Shown piece by piece: positions 1 through 13,000 of a stretch of 64,000 nucleotides of DNA. How positions within the stretch are numbered: position 1 is the stretch's first letter; each line of letters opens with the position of its first letter. This DNA is from Apostichopus japonicus (Eukaryota; Echinodermata; Holothuroidea; Aspidochirotida; Stichopodidae): positions 27,326,984 through 27,390,983 of the forward strand of contig NC_092564.1 in NCBI RefSeq assembly GCF_037975245.1, read 5' to 3'. Below the pieces are notes generated by a model. The model did no database searches and was not told where the DNA came from. It worked only from the letters and a program-made list of their open reading frames with translations. Position numbers and translations under genes: made by a program.

Positions 1-298
1 CTTGTTTTGCAGCCAATTCCTTTGTTATTCGATGTCTCTATATTACATCATCTTTAAGGCAAGTCAAATTGTTACCTCTTCAGAGGACATACAGAGAATA
101 CATCAACTGAAACTAGAAACAGAATTATTTCATGCAACCCATTGCTAGGCTTAGACAGTATCAAGCCAGTTAAACATTGTCAAAATGGCGAGAACATCCA
201 TGCTGCAAAATCACAATACTTGTATTTATGATTGAGTATACTCATCATTAAGTTCATCATGTGTAAGTTTTGCACTATACAGCTCTGCATGTCTTTAC
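1..298 (-). other. TLN: Talin intron, 3' side of window
   Basis: Sequence downstream of the exon 31 donor. No exon, repeat or motif recognised; the next R8 exon must lie before base 1. Confidence 0.8.
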
Positions 299-460
299 CT
301 TGATGTTTTTGACCAGGTTAGCAGTGCTGTTTGCGACATCCTTTGCCGATTGTACGAAGTGTTTCTTGGCGACCGGGTTGCTTGTCTTAGACGAGGCCAC
401 TCGGCAGATGTTACAGAGAGCCGAGGTATGCTTAGCAACTTCTGTGGCAGCAGCCAAGAC
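299..460 (-). CDS. TLN: Talin exon 31 (R8, last exon in window)
   Basis: The 162-bp exon (human about 1492-1545) encodes VLAAATEVAKHTSALCNICR, VASSKTSNPVAKKHFVQSAK, DVANSTANLVKNIK. It is one of the best matched exons (human VAKHTSALCNSCR, FVQSAKEVANSTANLVKTIK). R8 binds vinculin, RIAM and DLC1 in vertebrates. Donor AAG|GTAAAG leads into an intron that runs off the window start; the next codons (human ALDGAF) are not present. Confidence 0.97.
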
Positions 461-971
461 CTGATGGAGAGGTACGCAAAATTAAAGGCATGAAGAATTG
501 AGATCAAAACGAGTCCGGGAACAATTATTCAATGATATAACTACAGGATATAATGAGCAGCTGTTCCTACACTACTTATTGAATGCAATAGCTACAGGAT
601 ATATAAGCAACAGCCCCTTACAAAACTTATTAAAAGCTGTAACTACAGGATATAATACACAGCTGTTGCTTTATCACAGGATATAATATGGAACTGCTCC
701 TACCAAACTTATTAAATGCTCAAGCTTACAGGACATAATAAGCAACTGTTGCTACCTAACATATTAATACTACGGCTAATGATATAATAGGGAACTATTC
801 CTACACAACTTTTTCAATTCTACAGCTACTTGATATAGTAAGGAATTGTCCTGAATTACAGGCTACACTCTTAATTCTTCAATATACTGGACACTTTGTA
901 ATAATCTACACGTCCATGCTTTACACATTAATACTTCAGTCACAGCAGTTTACCAGATGTGTCTGTGTATA

Positions 972-1026
<55 letters not shown>

Positions 1027-4000
1027 GCATTTAACAATTAATCTCACAGATTTCCTTTCCTGTTCTGTGTCCAGTCAATCAACAGGATCCACTCTCTGCA
1101 GAAGAAACTTATTAAGCAAGTTTTATGTTTTCTCTTGAAGAATTCTCAGCCAAAAGAATCAAGAAAGTTCATTGAGAATAATTTTGCAAGGTCGAGATAT
1201 TTATGAAATTAAGAAATGCTTCATCGCTGGGATACTTACCTCTGGTTGGGTGCTTTCTGGGTTGATTAGTTTCTGACAGGCAGCTTGGATGGCCTGGTTT
1301 GCCCTAGCAAACTGTGACTGGTCGACCAGCCCTGGACGCCCGGCGACGCTGGATGGGTCGGATATACCAACAAGGTAGGCAGCTTGGGCAGTGGCCTCTG
1401 TGAGATTACAAACAGCCTGGCCGGCTTTCTCAACGCTATGACCAAACTGAGGTAGGTTCCCAGTCTTGGCATTCTTTGTGATTCCGACCATTGCCTCACC
1501 CAATGCCTGCAAAGAGAACCAATACTCTTAACCCTTAATAATGATAGGATGTGTTTAGGCCAATGAAATCTTAGGGGCCAAAGAAGGAAAGAATAACAGT
1601 TTTAATGTTGCTGGGAAGTAAAAAGAAAAAAAGATTTAAAAAAAATTGAGGAATAATTTATTTTTGCTTCATCTTGATTCCTTGAGGGACCACAGGGGGA
1701 ATCCCCCATGAAGGAGGCCCTAGCTCAGTGTCTGAAGTAGAGCTTTACTGATTTCTATTTGGCTATTAAAATATGAACATTAACAGAAGCACATTAATGC
1801 AATTGCTATCAGGTAGCACTCATATACAGTATTAATTGTCAAGAAATGACACTTCCAACACAGAAGATTCATCGAAGGAACAAATGTTATGTAACTGTAG
1901 AATCCCACAGATCAATGAGCAACTATCAACAAAATTATGGTCCCAAAGAAAAACATTTGATTAAAGCAAATAGAGCACATTGAGAAATTTTAATGTCATC
2001 CTGTGGGAAGTGTTTGACAGATGATATTTACCCAAAATTGTGCACAAAAAATTGATAAATTCATCAAAATTCATAGAAATATGGATAGGGTTTGGCCTAA
2101 ACCTAGCAGCTGATATCAACCACTGTCAAAATAAAACAAAATTAAATATAAAAAAAATGGGAAATGGGACAAAGTATCATAAGCAAACAAGTCATCCAAG
2201 TGTATTATCAAGTAGGCTAACGTAATTTCTGTTTACCGAATATCATTATTGATAATTATATGACCATGATACATGTCATTTTACAATTTGAAAATTATAA
2301 TACTTTCTCCAACTGTTACCCCAGAAACAACTGTTACCCCAGAAACAAGCCAACACAAATTCTCTTCCAGATCAAAACATGATACAGACTGGGATCCAAT
2401 GGCGATGGAATGAACAGATGTAATATCAAAACCTTTACTGTAAATAGAGCTGGATTGCTTTTGAATAAATCTGTGTGTGTGTGTATATATATTTATGTCT
2501 ATATACGCTACATATACGTACACTACAGCTAAAGGAAATACTAGGAATCCACTTTCTTGTTTTGGGTACAAATTCAGATACACCAATGTAACTTTGGTTA
2601 AACTGTTAATGGACAAACATTCCCACAACATTCAATGCTGTGAATATACCTTTAACTGTACAAGCAGACAGGCAGACAGGTTCTGACGGTGTTGGGAAAA
2701 TTTCAATGCATGGTCATGGGTACTGCTGCATCAAACAAAGCTGACCTCTATCTTAGCCAAAGGCCCTAACGCCATGGCAACGTGCCAAAACGACCTCATT
2801 CTAAGACCCAAGATGTACCATTTAGCCATTCTGACCCCTTTCTCAACACTAGTCCCCCTTCTCAGACTCCACCCTGAGCATTTAATTAACCTAATAAAAC
2901 GGACACCTTTCTCAGCACATGTCCCTAGGATCATGAAAATATACCACCCTATCCCATTTGCCCCCATCCGTAACACCTCCACCCCCCGCCCACACCCAGC
3001 CGCAATCCTCGGCATTAATTTACAAAACCAAACTGACACTTTCCTCAGCTCAAATTCTTAGAATCATGCCACTGTGTCAAACTGACCACCATCCCCCCTC
3101 ACCCCCCCCCCCATTGTTACCATCTGTAACCCCTGTATTAAAAACTGGCATCTCTCTCGGCCCACCCCTCCTCCATCATCCATGACTCATCCATATTCTG
3201 CAATGTCATATAAGCTGTTCCAGATGACCTTTGACACATATTTTAAATTCTTTGTTAATCATGTCACTTTCACCCTTCATAAACATTATTTGGGGGATTT
3301 ACCTTGGACTGTGCCATGACATGATCTTGACATTCAAAGTAGGACCAGTCGTTGATTGGTTCGTTGATATTATCCAAGATGCTCTTGACCGCCTGGATCT
3401 GCCGGAGGGCATTGTCGCATTCCTTCTGACCGGGGGCACTCTGCATGAAGGTATTCAGGAGCTGGTTAATGCTGTCCGTCACCGCTCTGAAAAGAAACAA
3501 ATATTACAAATTAATTGCAAAATCATTTAATACCATTTCTGAAACTTCAACTATCTATACAACGGTTCTATTTAGCCTTCCACTCGATATAAACACAATG
3601 GAATGGATGGGCTCTTGTACTCTCAGTGCAAAGTCTACTTGAATGAGTTTTCAAACACTTTTCCAACCCATGGTCAAATCATCCAATTTATAGATCTGTT
3701 TTTAAACAGATATTGTCAGGAGGCAATAGGGTGAAGGTTAATTATAGATTAATGAAGTTCGGACTGTTTAATTGGGAAGCCAGAGGTTGTTTGGTGTCAT
3801 CTAATCAAAACAATGTACATTTCCAGTGAGTGTGTGCAGGTATAATTAGGTTTGGATTAATTTATAATACTAGCAAAAGTTCACCAATTAAAAGTAATTA
3901 AAAAGTCTTCATTAAAGGAGTAGTCAGCTGGAAATAATTACTTTTATAGGTTTCCTAAAGCATAAATCTGAATATGGTAATACAGTCTAGAGGTATTGGC

Positions 4001-7000
4001 CTTAACGTTCTTACATTCTACAAAGTGTGAAATATTTTACAATTTTCTGCTTCTGACCTAGTTTGAAATATTACCCACACATTCATTAGTGCCCTTATTT
4101 ATTTTCTTGCAAAAAAAAAATTATCACCGGAGAATTACAATCCCTGTTAACAAAACCAGACCACTGGCTATGACCTAACCTAGCTGCTGCCGCGAGTTGG
4201 TTCTTGGCATTCGGTGCGTTGGGGTCGACAGACATGGCCTTTACAGCGAGGAGCAGCTTGCTTGATGAGACTGAGATGCCCTTGAGACTTCCAACCATCT
4301 GGCCTTGGGCTTCCTTGTTCTGTAAAAATCATAACAAAAATTATTGCAAATAAATAAATACTTGAAAGGAGACCAACAGAGATGGACGGAGAATGGGGGG
4401 TGGGGGGCAGGGGAGGGGAATGGGAGAGAGAATTGGGGGTTCCATACATATTTATGACAATAAAGACTTTTGTAATCCAAAACCCATCATATCATTTCTT
4501 CATTTACCTTTTATTTATATAAAAGTTATAAAAATTTTAAAGCATATTTCGACCTTTTAACACTAAAAAGTTAACTACATTCCCTATTTATCTATGACTT
4601 TCAAAGATGGTATGTAAGTAAACCCGTACAAGATATATATTTTTTTCCTTCCTTCTTTCTTTTTTCGTGAGGATTGATGAAAACTCAAATCACTGAGAGA
4701 GAAAGAATTTTAACATCAATATGAATGAAACCTTCAATAATAGACAAGTGGCAAAATCAATCAATTTCAAACCTGCCAGTAGAAAGTGACAACCACCCTA
4801 CAAAATTAAAAAGAAACATGTTAAGCATCCCTTTTAGCAGAGTCGTCATATTTTTCTAGACCCCTTTCTCTTATTCACCTCTAATCTCTAAGATGAGAGA
4901 CAGGACACTATTTAGGAAGACAGAGATCAACGGAGTTTGGGAAAAGTGAAACGTAAAAAACATTTTTTTTTTTTAAACATGCAAAACCCTGTCGTCTTTC
5001 TTCACTTTTCCACATTATTTATTCATAGTTGAAGATAACTTAATACTTACGGGGGCAGTTCTAGCCATGCCGACACCTGCGTCCATCAACTCCTGGAAAT
5101 CTTTGCTGAACTTGATTGCAGCTGAGGAGAGTTGTTCAGGGGTGCCTCTGGATGCAGAGACCAGCTCCACTGAGGCCTCATTGAGACCCTGGGCTGCTTG
5201 GTTAAGGGCATTCTGGTGGTCCTGGTAAGACCTGGACAAAGCATTCTCTGGAAGCTAAAGGGGGGAAATGTCAGAAGTGGGGAAGAAGGAAAAAAGGTTT
5301 GCATTTAGTTAGGACCACAAAGAAGGAGGGGGTGGGGGCGGGGGAGAGAAGGAAAGTATGCATAAATGCATGATACAGTGTTTATTTTTAATGAATTATG
5401 GTGAGTTTGATTGGTTTGAAGAGAATAGTAAGGCAGTTTCCACCTTTTACCATGATTAGGTGACTATGAAGGATGTGCTATCAAAGTCATTGACTGCATG
5501 TGGTGGTTCAAAAGGGATATGAATGGAAAATATATTGTGAACACCTGAGTTGACATTTCAATGAAAGATGAAATCTTAATAGCAGTTCCAAAGCTTCTTA
5601 AAAACTGACCCAAATGTCATTTTGGTGTAAACAGAAACATGTTTTTCCTACACTGGTGGCATATACAAGTTAGTGCCAAAGAATAAATATCAAAAACTCC
5701 ATTCACAAAATAATGAAAAAATATATAACAGCCAGATTATTAAAAACAATACAATAGTCTGTTTTTGAAAAAAAAAAGACTTTTTAAATTCAGCAGTGTG
5801 CAAGAGGCTCCAGAATTTCCCTCTTACACACCAACCATTTATATATATAGAAGCTGTGTGAAAGAGAGAAAGTTTTGTGCAAATTTATAAAAACAAACAG
5901 CTGTTTACCTTCCAAAGAACTCTGTGTTTACCAAATGTATGACAAAGAGGAGGGGGGGGGGGGGTGGGGGAGGAAAATGTTAGGAGCAAATGGGAGGGAC
6001 ACAGGAAATAACTGTAATGGTCAAATCCCAAGGAAAGTTATCTATATTGGATCAAAGGCTTGATAAACTAACGTGTACAAGCAATGGACTTTTCAACTAT
6101 GAACTAAAACTGCCTCATTTTAACAGGTCTGGTTCCCTTTGTCAGTTTCCTATATTGTCATACATGTGATAAACACAATGAAAAATCAGTGCAACCAATA
6201 CCATCCATAATCCATGCTTCTGTTCTCCAGACAGAACACATTTTACCAGCCAAGAAAAATGCAAATTTACACCTTTCCCTTTTTTCTCTCTCTCTCTTTT
6301 TCTTTCTTTTTTATAGCCTGGAACACACCTTTAAAATGGTTTAAAGTTTTACCACTGTTACAGTACATTTCACAAAAACCAGTACTGTCGTGTGCAAGGA
6401 ATTACAAATAATAAATCTCTTCTGCAACAGAGTAGAGGTAAAGAGTAAAGGTAGAGAGTAAAGGTTTTTTTTCTACTTCTATACCATGAAGACTTACCGT
6501 TGGCAATCTCTTGTAAGCAGGGCTCAAGAAACTTGTTATATCCCCTGACATGATCACTTTTAAAACTTTGTCCAAAAAGTAAAAAGGGTCAAAAGGTTTA
6601 TTCCAAGTTTAAATAACAGAGCTTTCTTCCCTATTTTTTACCACGTTCTTAGTGTATCCTTGGTGTAAACAATTGTCTCCTCTCCATACTGTTTGACACA
6701 AATTGCCATTTTGATACCGTAGCGAGGAGATTGACTGAACGCGCAGACCGTGTCATATAGAAAATCCCTTTCTGAAGTAACACATCTATACAACACTTTA
6801 TCTGCCAGTGACAAAGGTAATTACAAACATCATTAGCCAATTTCCTCTCCACGACAAACATCGAGTGAATCTGTATTCCAGAGCCCACCCTTGACTTGAT
6901 TTTTTTATTCTCTAACCACTAAATCTTCACAAGGGCAGAGTCAGGCATGTTGTTCAGAACGAGCTTTATAAACTCAAAGGATATGGTGATTATACGCGCT

Positions 7001-10000
7001 TCCAATGACAATTCCAGCCACTGTAGCAATCTGGCAGCATGTTAAACCCTCTCTGGCACAGTGTTCTAATCAAAACAAATCTCTGATCCACATTCAGGTC
7101 AAAATTATGATTACATAAATGTTATCCAAAAATTAACTATGTCTACCATACGTACAATTTTTTTTCCCTTAGATTGTTGTTCATAGATGGATCAAAATTT
7201 GACAATAAGTTGTTCCGTGCTCAAAAATTAAACTAGCCAGAGCAGTTGTTATGTCCTCAGCATTTTAATCACATTGATGGCCTGGCAAAGCCTTTTAGAA
7301 TTTTTTTTATTTTTTTAAATTAAAATGTTTGCATAACAATGGGTCAATTATCTTTTAGAATTCAATATCCTACAGACCGGTTTGCTTCATAATGTAAATC
7401 TTTACATCCCAGCAGTACACACGATATGGCAACGCACAACACCTGGTGTACGCAACATTATGGTGATGCATTCTTATGGAAAGGTTGTCAGTGTTAAGCC
7501 GCAGCCCCTTCCCCTCTTCTTCACCTTCCCAATATGCTAGAAAGTCTAAAAACAGTCACTCCAGATCAAATTTAAAGAAGCATGTCACTGCCGACCTTAA
7601 AATTGTTTTTTTTTTTTTTTGGTCTCATGGAGACATGAATTTATCTAACTGAACATCTCTCAATGTCTGGTAATAAATTCTAGGGTGGGAGCCATTGGAA
7701 AGTAATTTTAGGGAGTTAAGCTATTTTACCATGTGGCAATCTACTGCTAAGTTTACTAGTGACCTTCATTATGAAACCTGTTGAATGTAGCAGAATATGC
7801 AATTTCCTCTTGACATTAAGTTTTTGAATAAACTTCAAATTCAAAGGTCCTGCAAAATCTAAACTTGTTATGCTAAATTTTTCTGAAGAACTCAGTCTGC
7901 CCTTACAACTGGAACTAAGGTCACAGATTTTATTTTGCAGCAACAAAAGGAAACCATCCTGTTAATTACATATATATATTTAATATTGTTTATGTTATGT
8001 ATGCTTTTTTTTGGGGGGGGGTAACTATAATATCTGAAATATTAAGTGTGCCAAAGATGGATTAATGAATAACTAACCTCACTTTCATTATACATAGGTC
8101 ACATTAAAGTTGAAAGTATTGTATATATAGTGAAGGTATTATGTTATGTTAGGCTAAGCATCCTAAGCCATAAATTGTTATTAAGAGTCCATGCATGGTG
8201 TCTACTTCATGACTTTTCATTTTTCATGACATTTTCATTTTTCTATTTTTATCTATATTAAATCGAGATCACGGGGAGTAATTAACTTGTAATTAACCGA
8301 ATAATTAACTTTGTAGCGATTGCCATGATATGCACCCTGTAGGAGTAAAAGGAGGATTAAATGGCTGACAACACTAAAAGAAAACCATAACTTGATACTG
8401 ACCCATTTCAACCAAACGTATATTTTATTTAGATAATAAAGGACATAAAATGACACCATTTTGATCAGCTATACTAGAGAGTTAATACATATTACGTGCA
8501 TGCTCTTAAATTCATTACCTTGTGATAGTTTTCCATGGTTGCCTGTAACTCTCATAACTGAAAACTGTATTGGGAATTCTTTGGTACTTCACTTTGATAC
8601 ATCAAAATCGCACCATTCCTATCTTTGTTTTGGGGGTGCTGGATTACATCAAGTATGAATACATATTTAAAACAAACTTTAAAGCAAGCAAGGACCATTC
8701 GATATAAAATTCAATAAAACAATATATGACCACAGACACTAAAATTTACAGTAGAGATATAAATATAACCTCATGGAACAATTTGACGATTCGAACCTTT
8801 CGTATTTATTACACCACAACGGATAAATTAATTAGAGACTCACCTTAACGAGTAATCTATCCCAAATGAAATATGCAGTCATTCTGATAATGTGGTGGAC
8901 TTGGCAGAGACTATCAAATTTCCAAAAATATTAAACACGAAAAAACGCAACAAAGATGATGCTTTAAGAACAATGAATATTGGTAAATATTTAAAACAGA
9001 CACGGACATCCAATGGAAGTTTACCATCAACGGATTTCATGCACGCTACACCGATGTGGTAAAAAAACTACTAGATATATGAAACGGTTCGAAGACCGGC
9101 GCAAGTATTTAAATACTATAATTTGGGAACAAACTTTATGAAGTTTAATAATGAGATATATACAATATACTGGCTACCTACTGAAAGGGGTGTTTCATAA
9201 TGATGGGAGCTTGACATATAAAATGTATAAAAATCACATTCCATTAAATTCGTAAGGTTTTCAATTATCAAAATGGCAGTATTGTTGTATCAAAAGTTTT
9301 GGAGTTATCGGTGGGAAAATAATTTATAAAAGATTTTTTTTTTTTTTTCAATGGAGGTTATCAAAAACAAACATTTTTTGGGGGTTACATATTTCAACCA
9401 ATTTTTCACATTTATCAAAATTCACAATATGTAATAAATCATTTTCTTAGAATATTGCTGCTTAGTCCTGCAGTTGAACACTTGTCTACTGAAACCCAAT
9501 TAGGAATAGAAATGAGTTCGAAAGGATGATTTCAGTACTGGTTGATTATACACTACTACAATAAGGAAAGACCAATTTGGAAGCCCCAGTCTAATATTTT
9601 ATCATATATCGTAAGAAAAGTATTCAAGAAAAACAGTTTTTTTGGCAAACTGAAATGATTTGAGTGTTACAAAATGTAATGCCTATTAAATGTCCCACTA
9701 GCTTAATATTGCTATGGTGTTAATTACTGTTGTGTTAAAGTTGGCCTTAAATACTAGTTGTCATGTCACATACATATTACATTCACTGACCCAATGCCAA
9801 GTTTATGTTTTGATCCTTGCCTAATACATAATGCTTCCCTTCCAATGAAGCCTATACTGTGTAATACACAAAAGGACTATCAATGGCATCTTTTTGGGCC
9901 GGCTAGCTGACATTAAATGACACAAGACAAAACTGGTTTCTACATAGGGTGCATTTTATAAAGGTTTGGTAACAAAAGTTTGCATAACATAATAAGGTAG

Positions 10001-13000
10001 TAGTGTTGGTGAGGTCATTCCACTGCTATTAACATGCAATGATGATAATACTCAGGTAATATACATAAACTGTACAACAAGGAAGGGATGTCAACGGACC
10101 AATCAGACGAGGGATTGACGGGGGGGGGGGGGGTGTGGGATGGTGATTGATCTAAGAGTTGAGGAGTACACATTACATTCATTACTCACATTTAACTAGT
10201 GTGACCTATACAGACATCCCTATGATCACTGCAAGACTGCATCTCGGCTAAACGAGAGCGAGAACTTCGTTGTAGAAAATATTCCAGTCAAACCGAATCG
10301 ATAGTTTAATACTCAAAAGAAATCAAACTCGGCTGTAGAATGTCAACTAACAAATGTCAGTGTTGTAGGTGAACAGTATTCCAACATTCCTAGTGCTGCA
10401 CCACCGAAGTAGTGCCAAGCTATTACTGTGAATGAAGGGCCTTTATACCCAACCAATTCTTTGTTTTAGTGGGGTATTAGTTGTACAGGTATTTAATGAT
10501 AAATGTCACATCATGTTCAAGTACTGTACAATAAGTTATCAGAGTGTTAATGATGACTATAAACCTAGTTATTAATTAAATTTCACATAGCAATGTCTCT
10601 CCTAATCTAATCATATGTTGCACAACTGGGCTGTCATTTAAAAAGTTTTTTGAGATGGAAAAATTTTCTACAGAAACCAGAGCCTCTCGGTAGGACTGAA
10701 AGATGCAAATTAGCTGCTTTAAAATGAAATAAAACAACATCTGGTCTGCAAAGACTAAGGCTTCACACAAACTTCAATCAAGGAATCGTGTCCAACTTAA
10801 AATAAGACCTTCATTTAATTGCAATAAATCTAACAAATTTCACTGACTTTCTTTCAACAGTGGCACTGTGTTGTGCTCTGCTTGTTGGTATAGGTTCAAA
10901 ATGTACTATGCTCATGTTATGATCACTACTGACTAAATGCAATTCTCTTTTACAAAGCTAAATTTTTCACCCTGACTAACTGGACGTTTAATGAAAAATG
11001 GTTACTACTACCCTGAATAACTGGACGTTTAATGAACAAAGGTTACTATTACCCTGACTAACTGGACGTTTAATGAACAAAGGTTACTATTACCTGGAAG
11101 ATTTTCAGCAAACCCTTACTGGTGTTATGTCCCATCGACCTCACCACAGGTTCATTCTCTTACTATCCTCCCACAGTACAGTATTTCACACCAAATTAAA
11201 AATACTGGAATATCCAAACCTCGCAGAATCTCATTTGAAGGTTCCTCAAATTTTCATGAAGAGCGATCGATTTGTGTTACCACTTTACAGTTAAATATGT
11301 CGAATGTTCTGATTCATGTCATACTTCAAATGCATTGTCTTTGAAGTCCTTCTCCCCCCCCCCCCCCTCCACTCCTCTTTGCACGATGTAGCTATGAGTT
11401 TTGCACACTGTTTCAATGAGACTACTGCCTTTCACTTTCTCAAACTCCACACACGACAAATTATTAACGAGACAATGGTTTCATGCAAACGATTGATGCT
11501 TTGGCTGTAATTGCGAGTTACAGTGGCAGGGAGGAGGTATGCAGCATTTCCCTTAGACAATAGGTCATTGTCGTACAAAAAAATATAGTTTATAAATAGG
11601 AAGTATTGCAAGGGCCTATGAAACATGGAGAAAGCAAAAACAGAGAGAGAGAAAAACCTAGACAAAACCTATTTGGACATTCTTTAATCTATGACAGGGT
11701 TTATCACGCAATTATCTAAGCAAGTCATTACTACTTTGGGGGTATTACCACCGCAGTCGATCTCCGAGTTAATCCTTCTGATCTTCATATCAGAGATTTG
11801 AAAGTGAGATATCGTTCCAAAATGATATAGTCTCGCCAGTGAAATTGCTGGTCATTCCAAAACTTGCTAACCGATGAAGAAACGTACTTCTTGGCAAATA
11901 TTTCTATCTTAAAATTATTCGAGTAACGTTGATTCAAGTTTAATGCAATATCAAGAGACTATTCAAGTGACTTGAAGTTCAGTTTTATGCCAATGCTTGT
12001 CCTGGGGAAGTATTTCTGTGTCCCCACTATTTTGATCATAACAACTCTAGCCATACTCAGTATATTATCTGAAATCAACAAATGTCAGATAATGTACTTT
12101 ACTCACATGGACAGTAAGATCTATTTGCACCTATAGTCAATAAATGCACGAAAAAGATTCAAAACTAGGATGTAAGCCATATCTCTCATGGACACAAGTA
12201 TATATCATTATCATTTCAACAATTCCCCCTCCCCCCCCCCACCCCTTCTACTTCCCTTGCAATACTCTTTTCAAGGAAATACTTCAACAGTTATCAAGTA
12301 ATGTTTTTGTCAGGTTCAGTAGTCCACTTACACTAAAGGCTGATTTATTTTCAAACTCTCAAGAATTCAAAGTAACTTAATTTCAACCAACCCCTCCCTC
12401 CCCCCCCCCCACAAAAAAACCCCACAAGTAGTTACTGCGTCCAGCCCTACGGAAGACTTTCACCAAGTTAGTGACCTCCATTATTCAACCGAAGAGTTCA
12501 GACTACCTAGCCAAACTCTCTTTCATCATGTTTGGGGATAATTTTAGAAAGTCTTTGCATTTCAAGTCATAATCCGGTCACGAATAATCTTCAGTCTGAA
12601 TATTCACTTCACGAGCAACGATTAGAAACTGTCAAAGTACGACTACCCTCCTGAAGAATATACGCTTTTTGAATATCTTGCAATGAAATTTGAAGACCAC
12701 ATTATCATGCAAAGGGCCTTCCAAACATGCATATTCATGATGCAGTGATCGAATTTCATGCATGTGTAATAAGGCATGTGTTGTAAAATTATTGGCAAAT
12801 CATTGAAAAATGATACTGCACTGGACACTAAAATAATCTGATTAAGGGACTTAATATGTATTTGCACATAGTGTTGATACAAAAATCCAATTTCAACCGT
12901 TCGATCATGATATATGGTACTGGTAGACATAAGCCAACCCCTTTAACAGAATCATTGCAACTGTTTAAAAACTAGCTCTATGACGACTGTTGATTTGAAT

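Larger units (their letters stand above)
1507..5050 (-). other. TLN: Talin introns between exons 27 and 30
   Basis: Apart from exons 28 and 29 this stretch is intronic. It contains a 20-bp direct duplication (ACTGTTACCCCAGAAACA, about 2308-2349) and a C-rich segment at 2940-3190 with runs such as CACCCCCCCCCCC. I see no other genes. Confidence 0.7.

Noticed and set aside
8844-8882. Minus-strand ATG with 13 codons (MTAYFIWDRLLVK) before a perfect GTGAGT donor, phase 0 to talin exon 27
   Set aside because: Too short to separate from chance; no promoter motif or coding composition. Worth a glance only if RNA starts nearby.
10576-10695. Minus-strand 39-codon frame after CATCTTTCAG, starting SYREALVSVENF, phase 0
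   Set aside because: Base composition matches intron, similarity to talin is negligible, and such frames are expected by chance in 20 kb.
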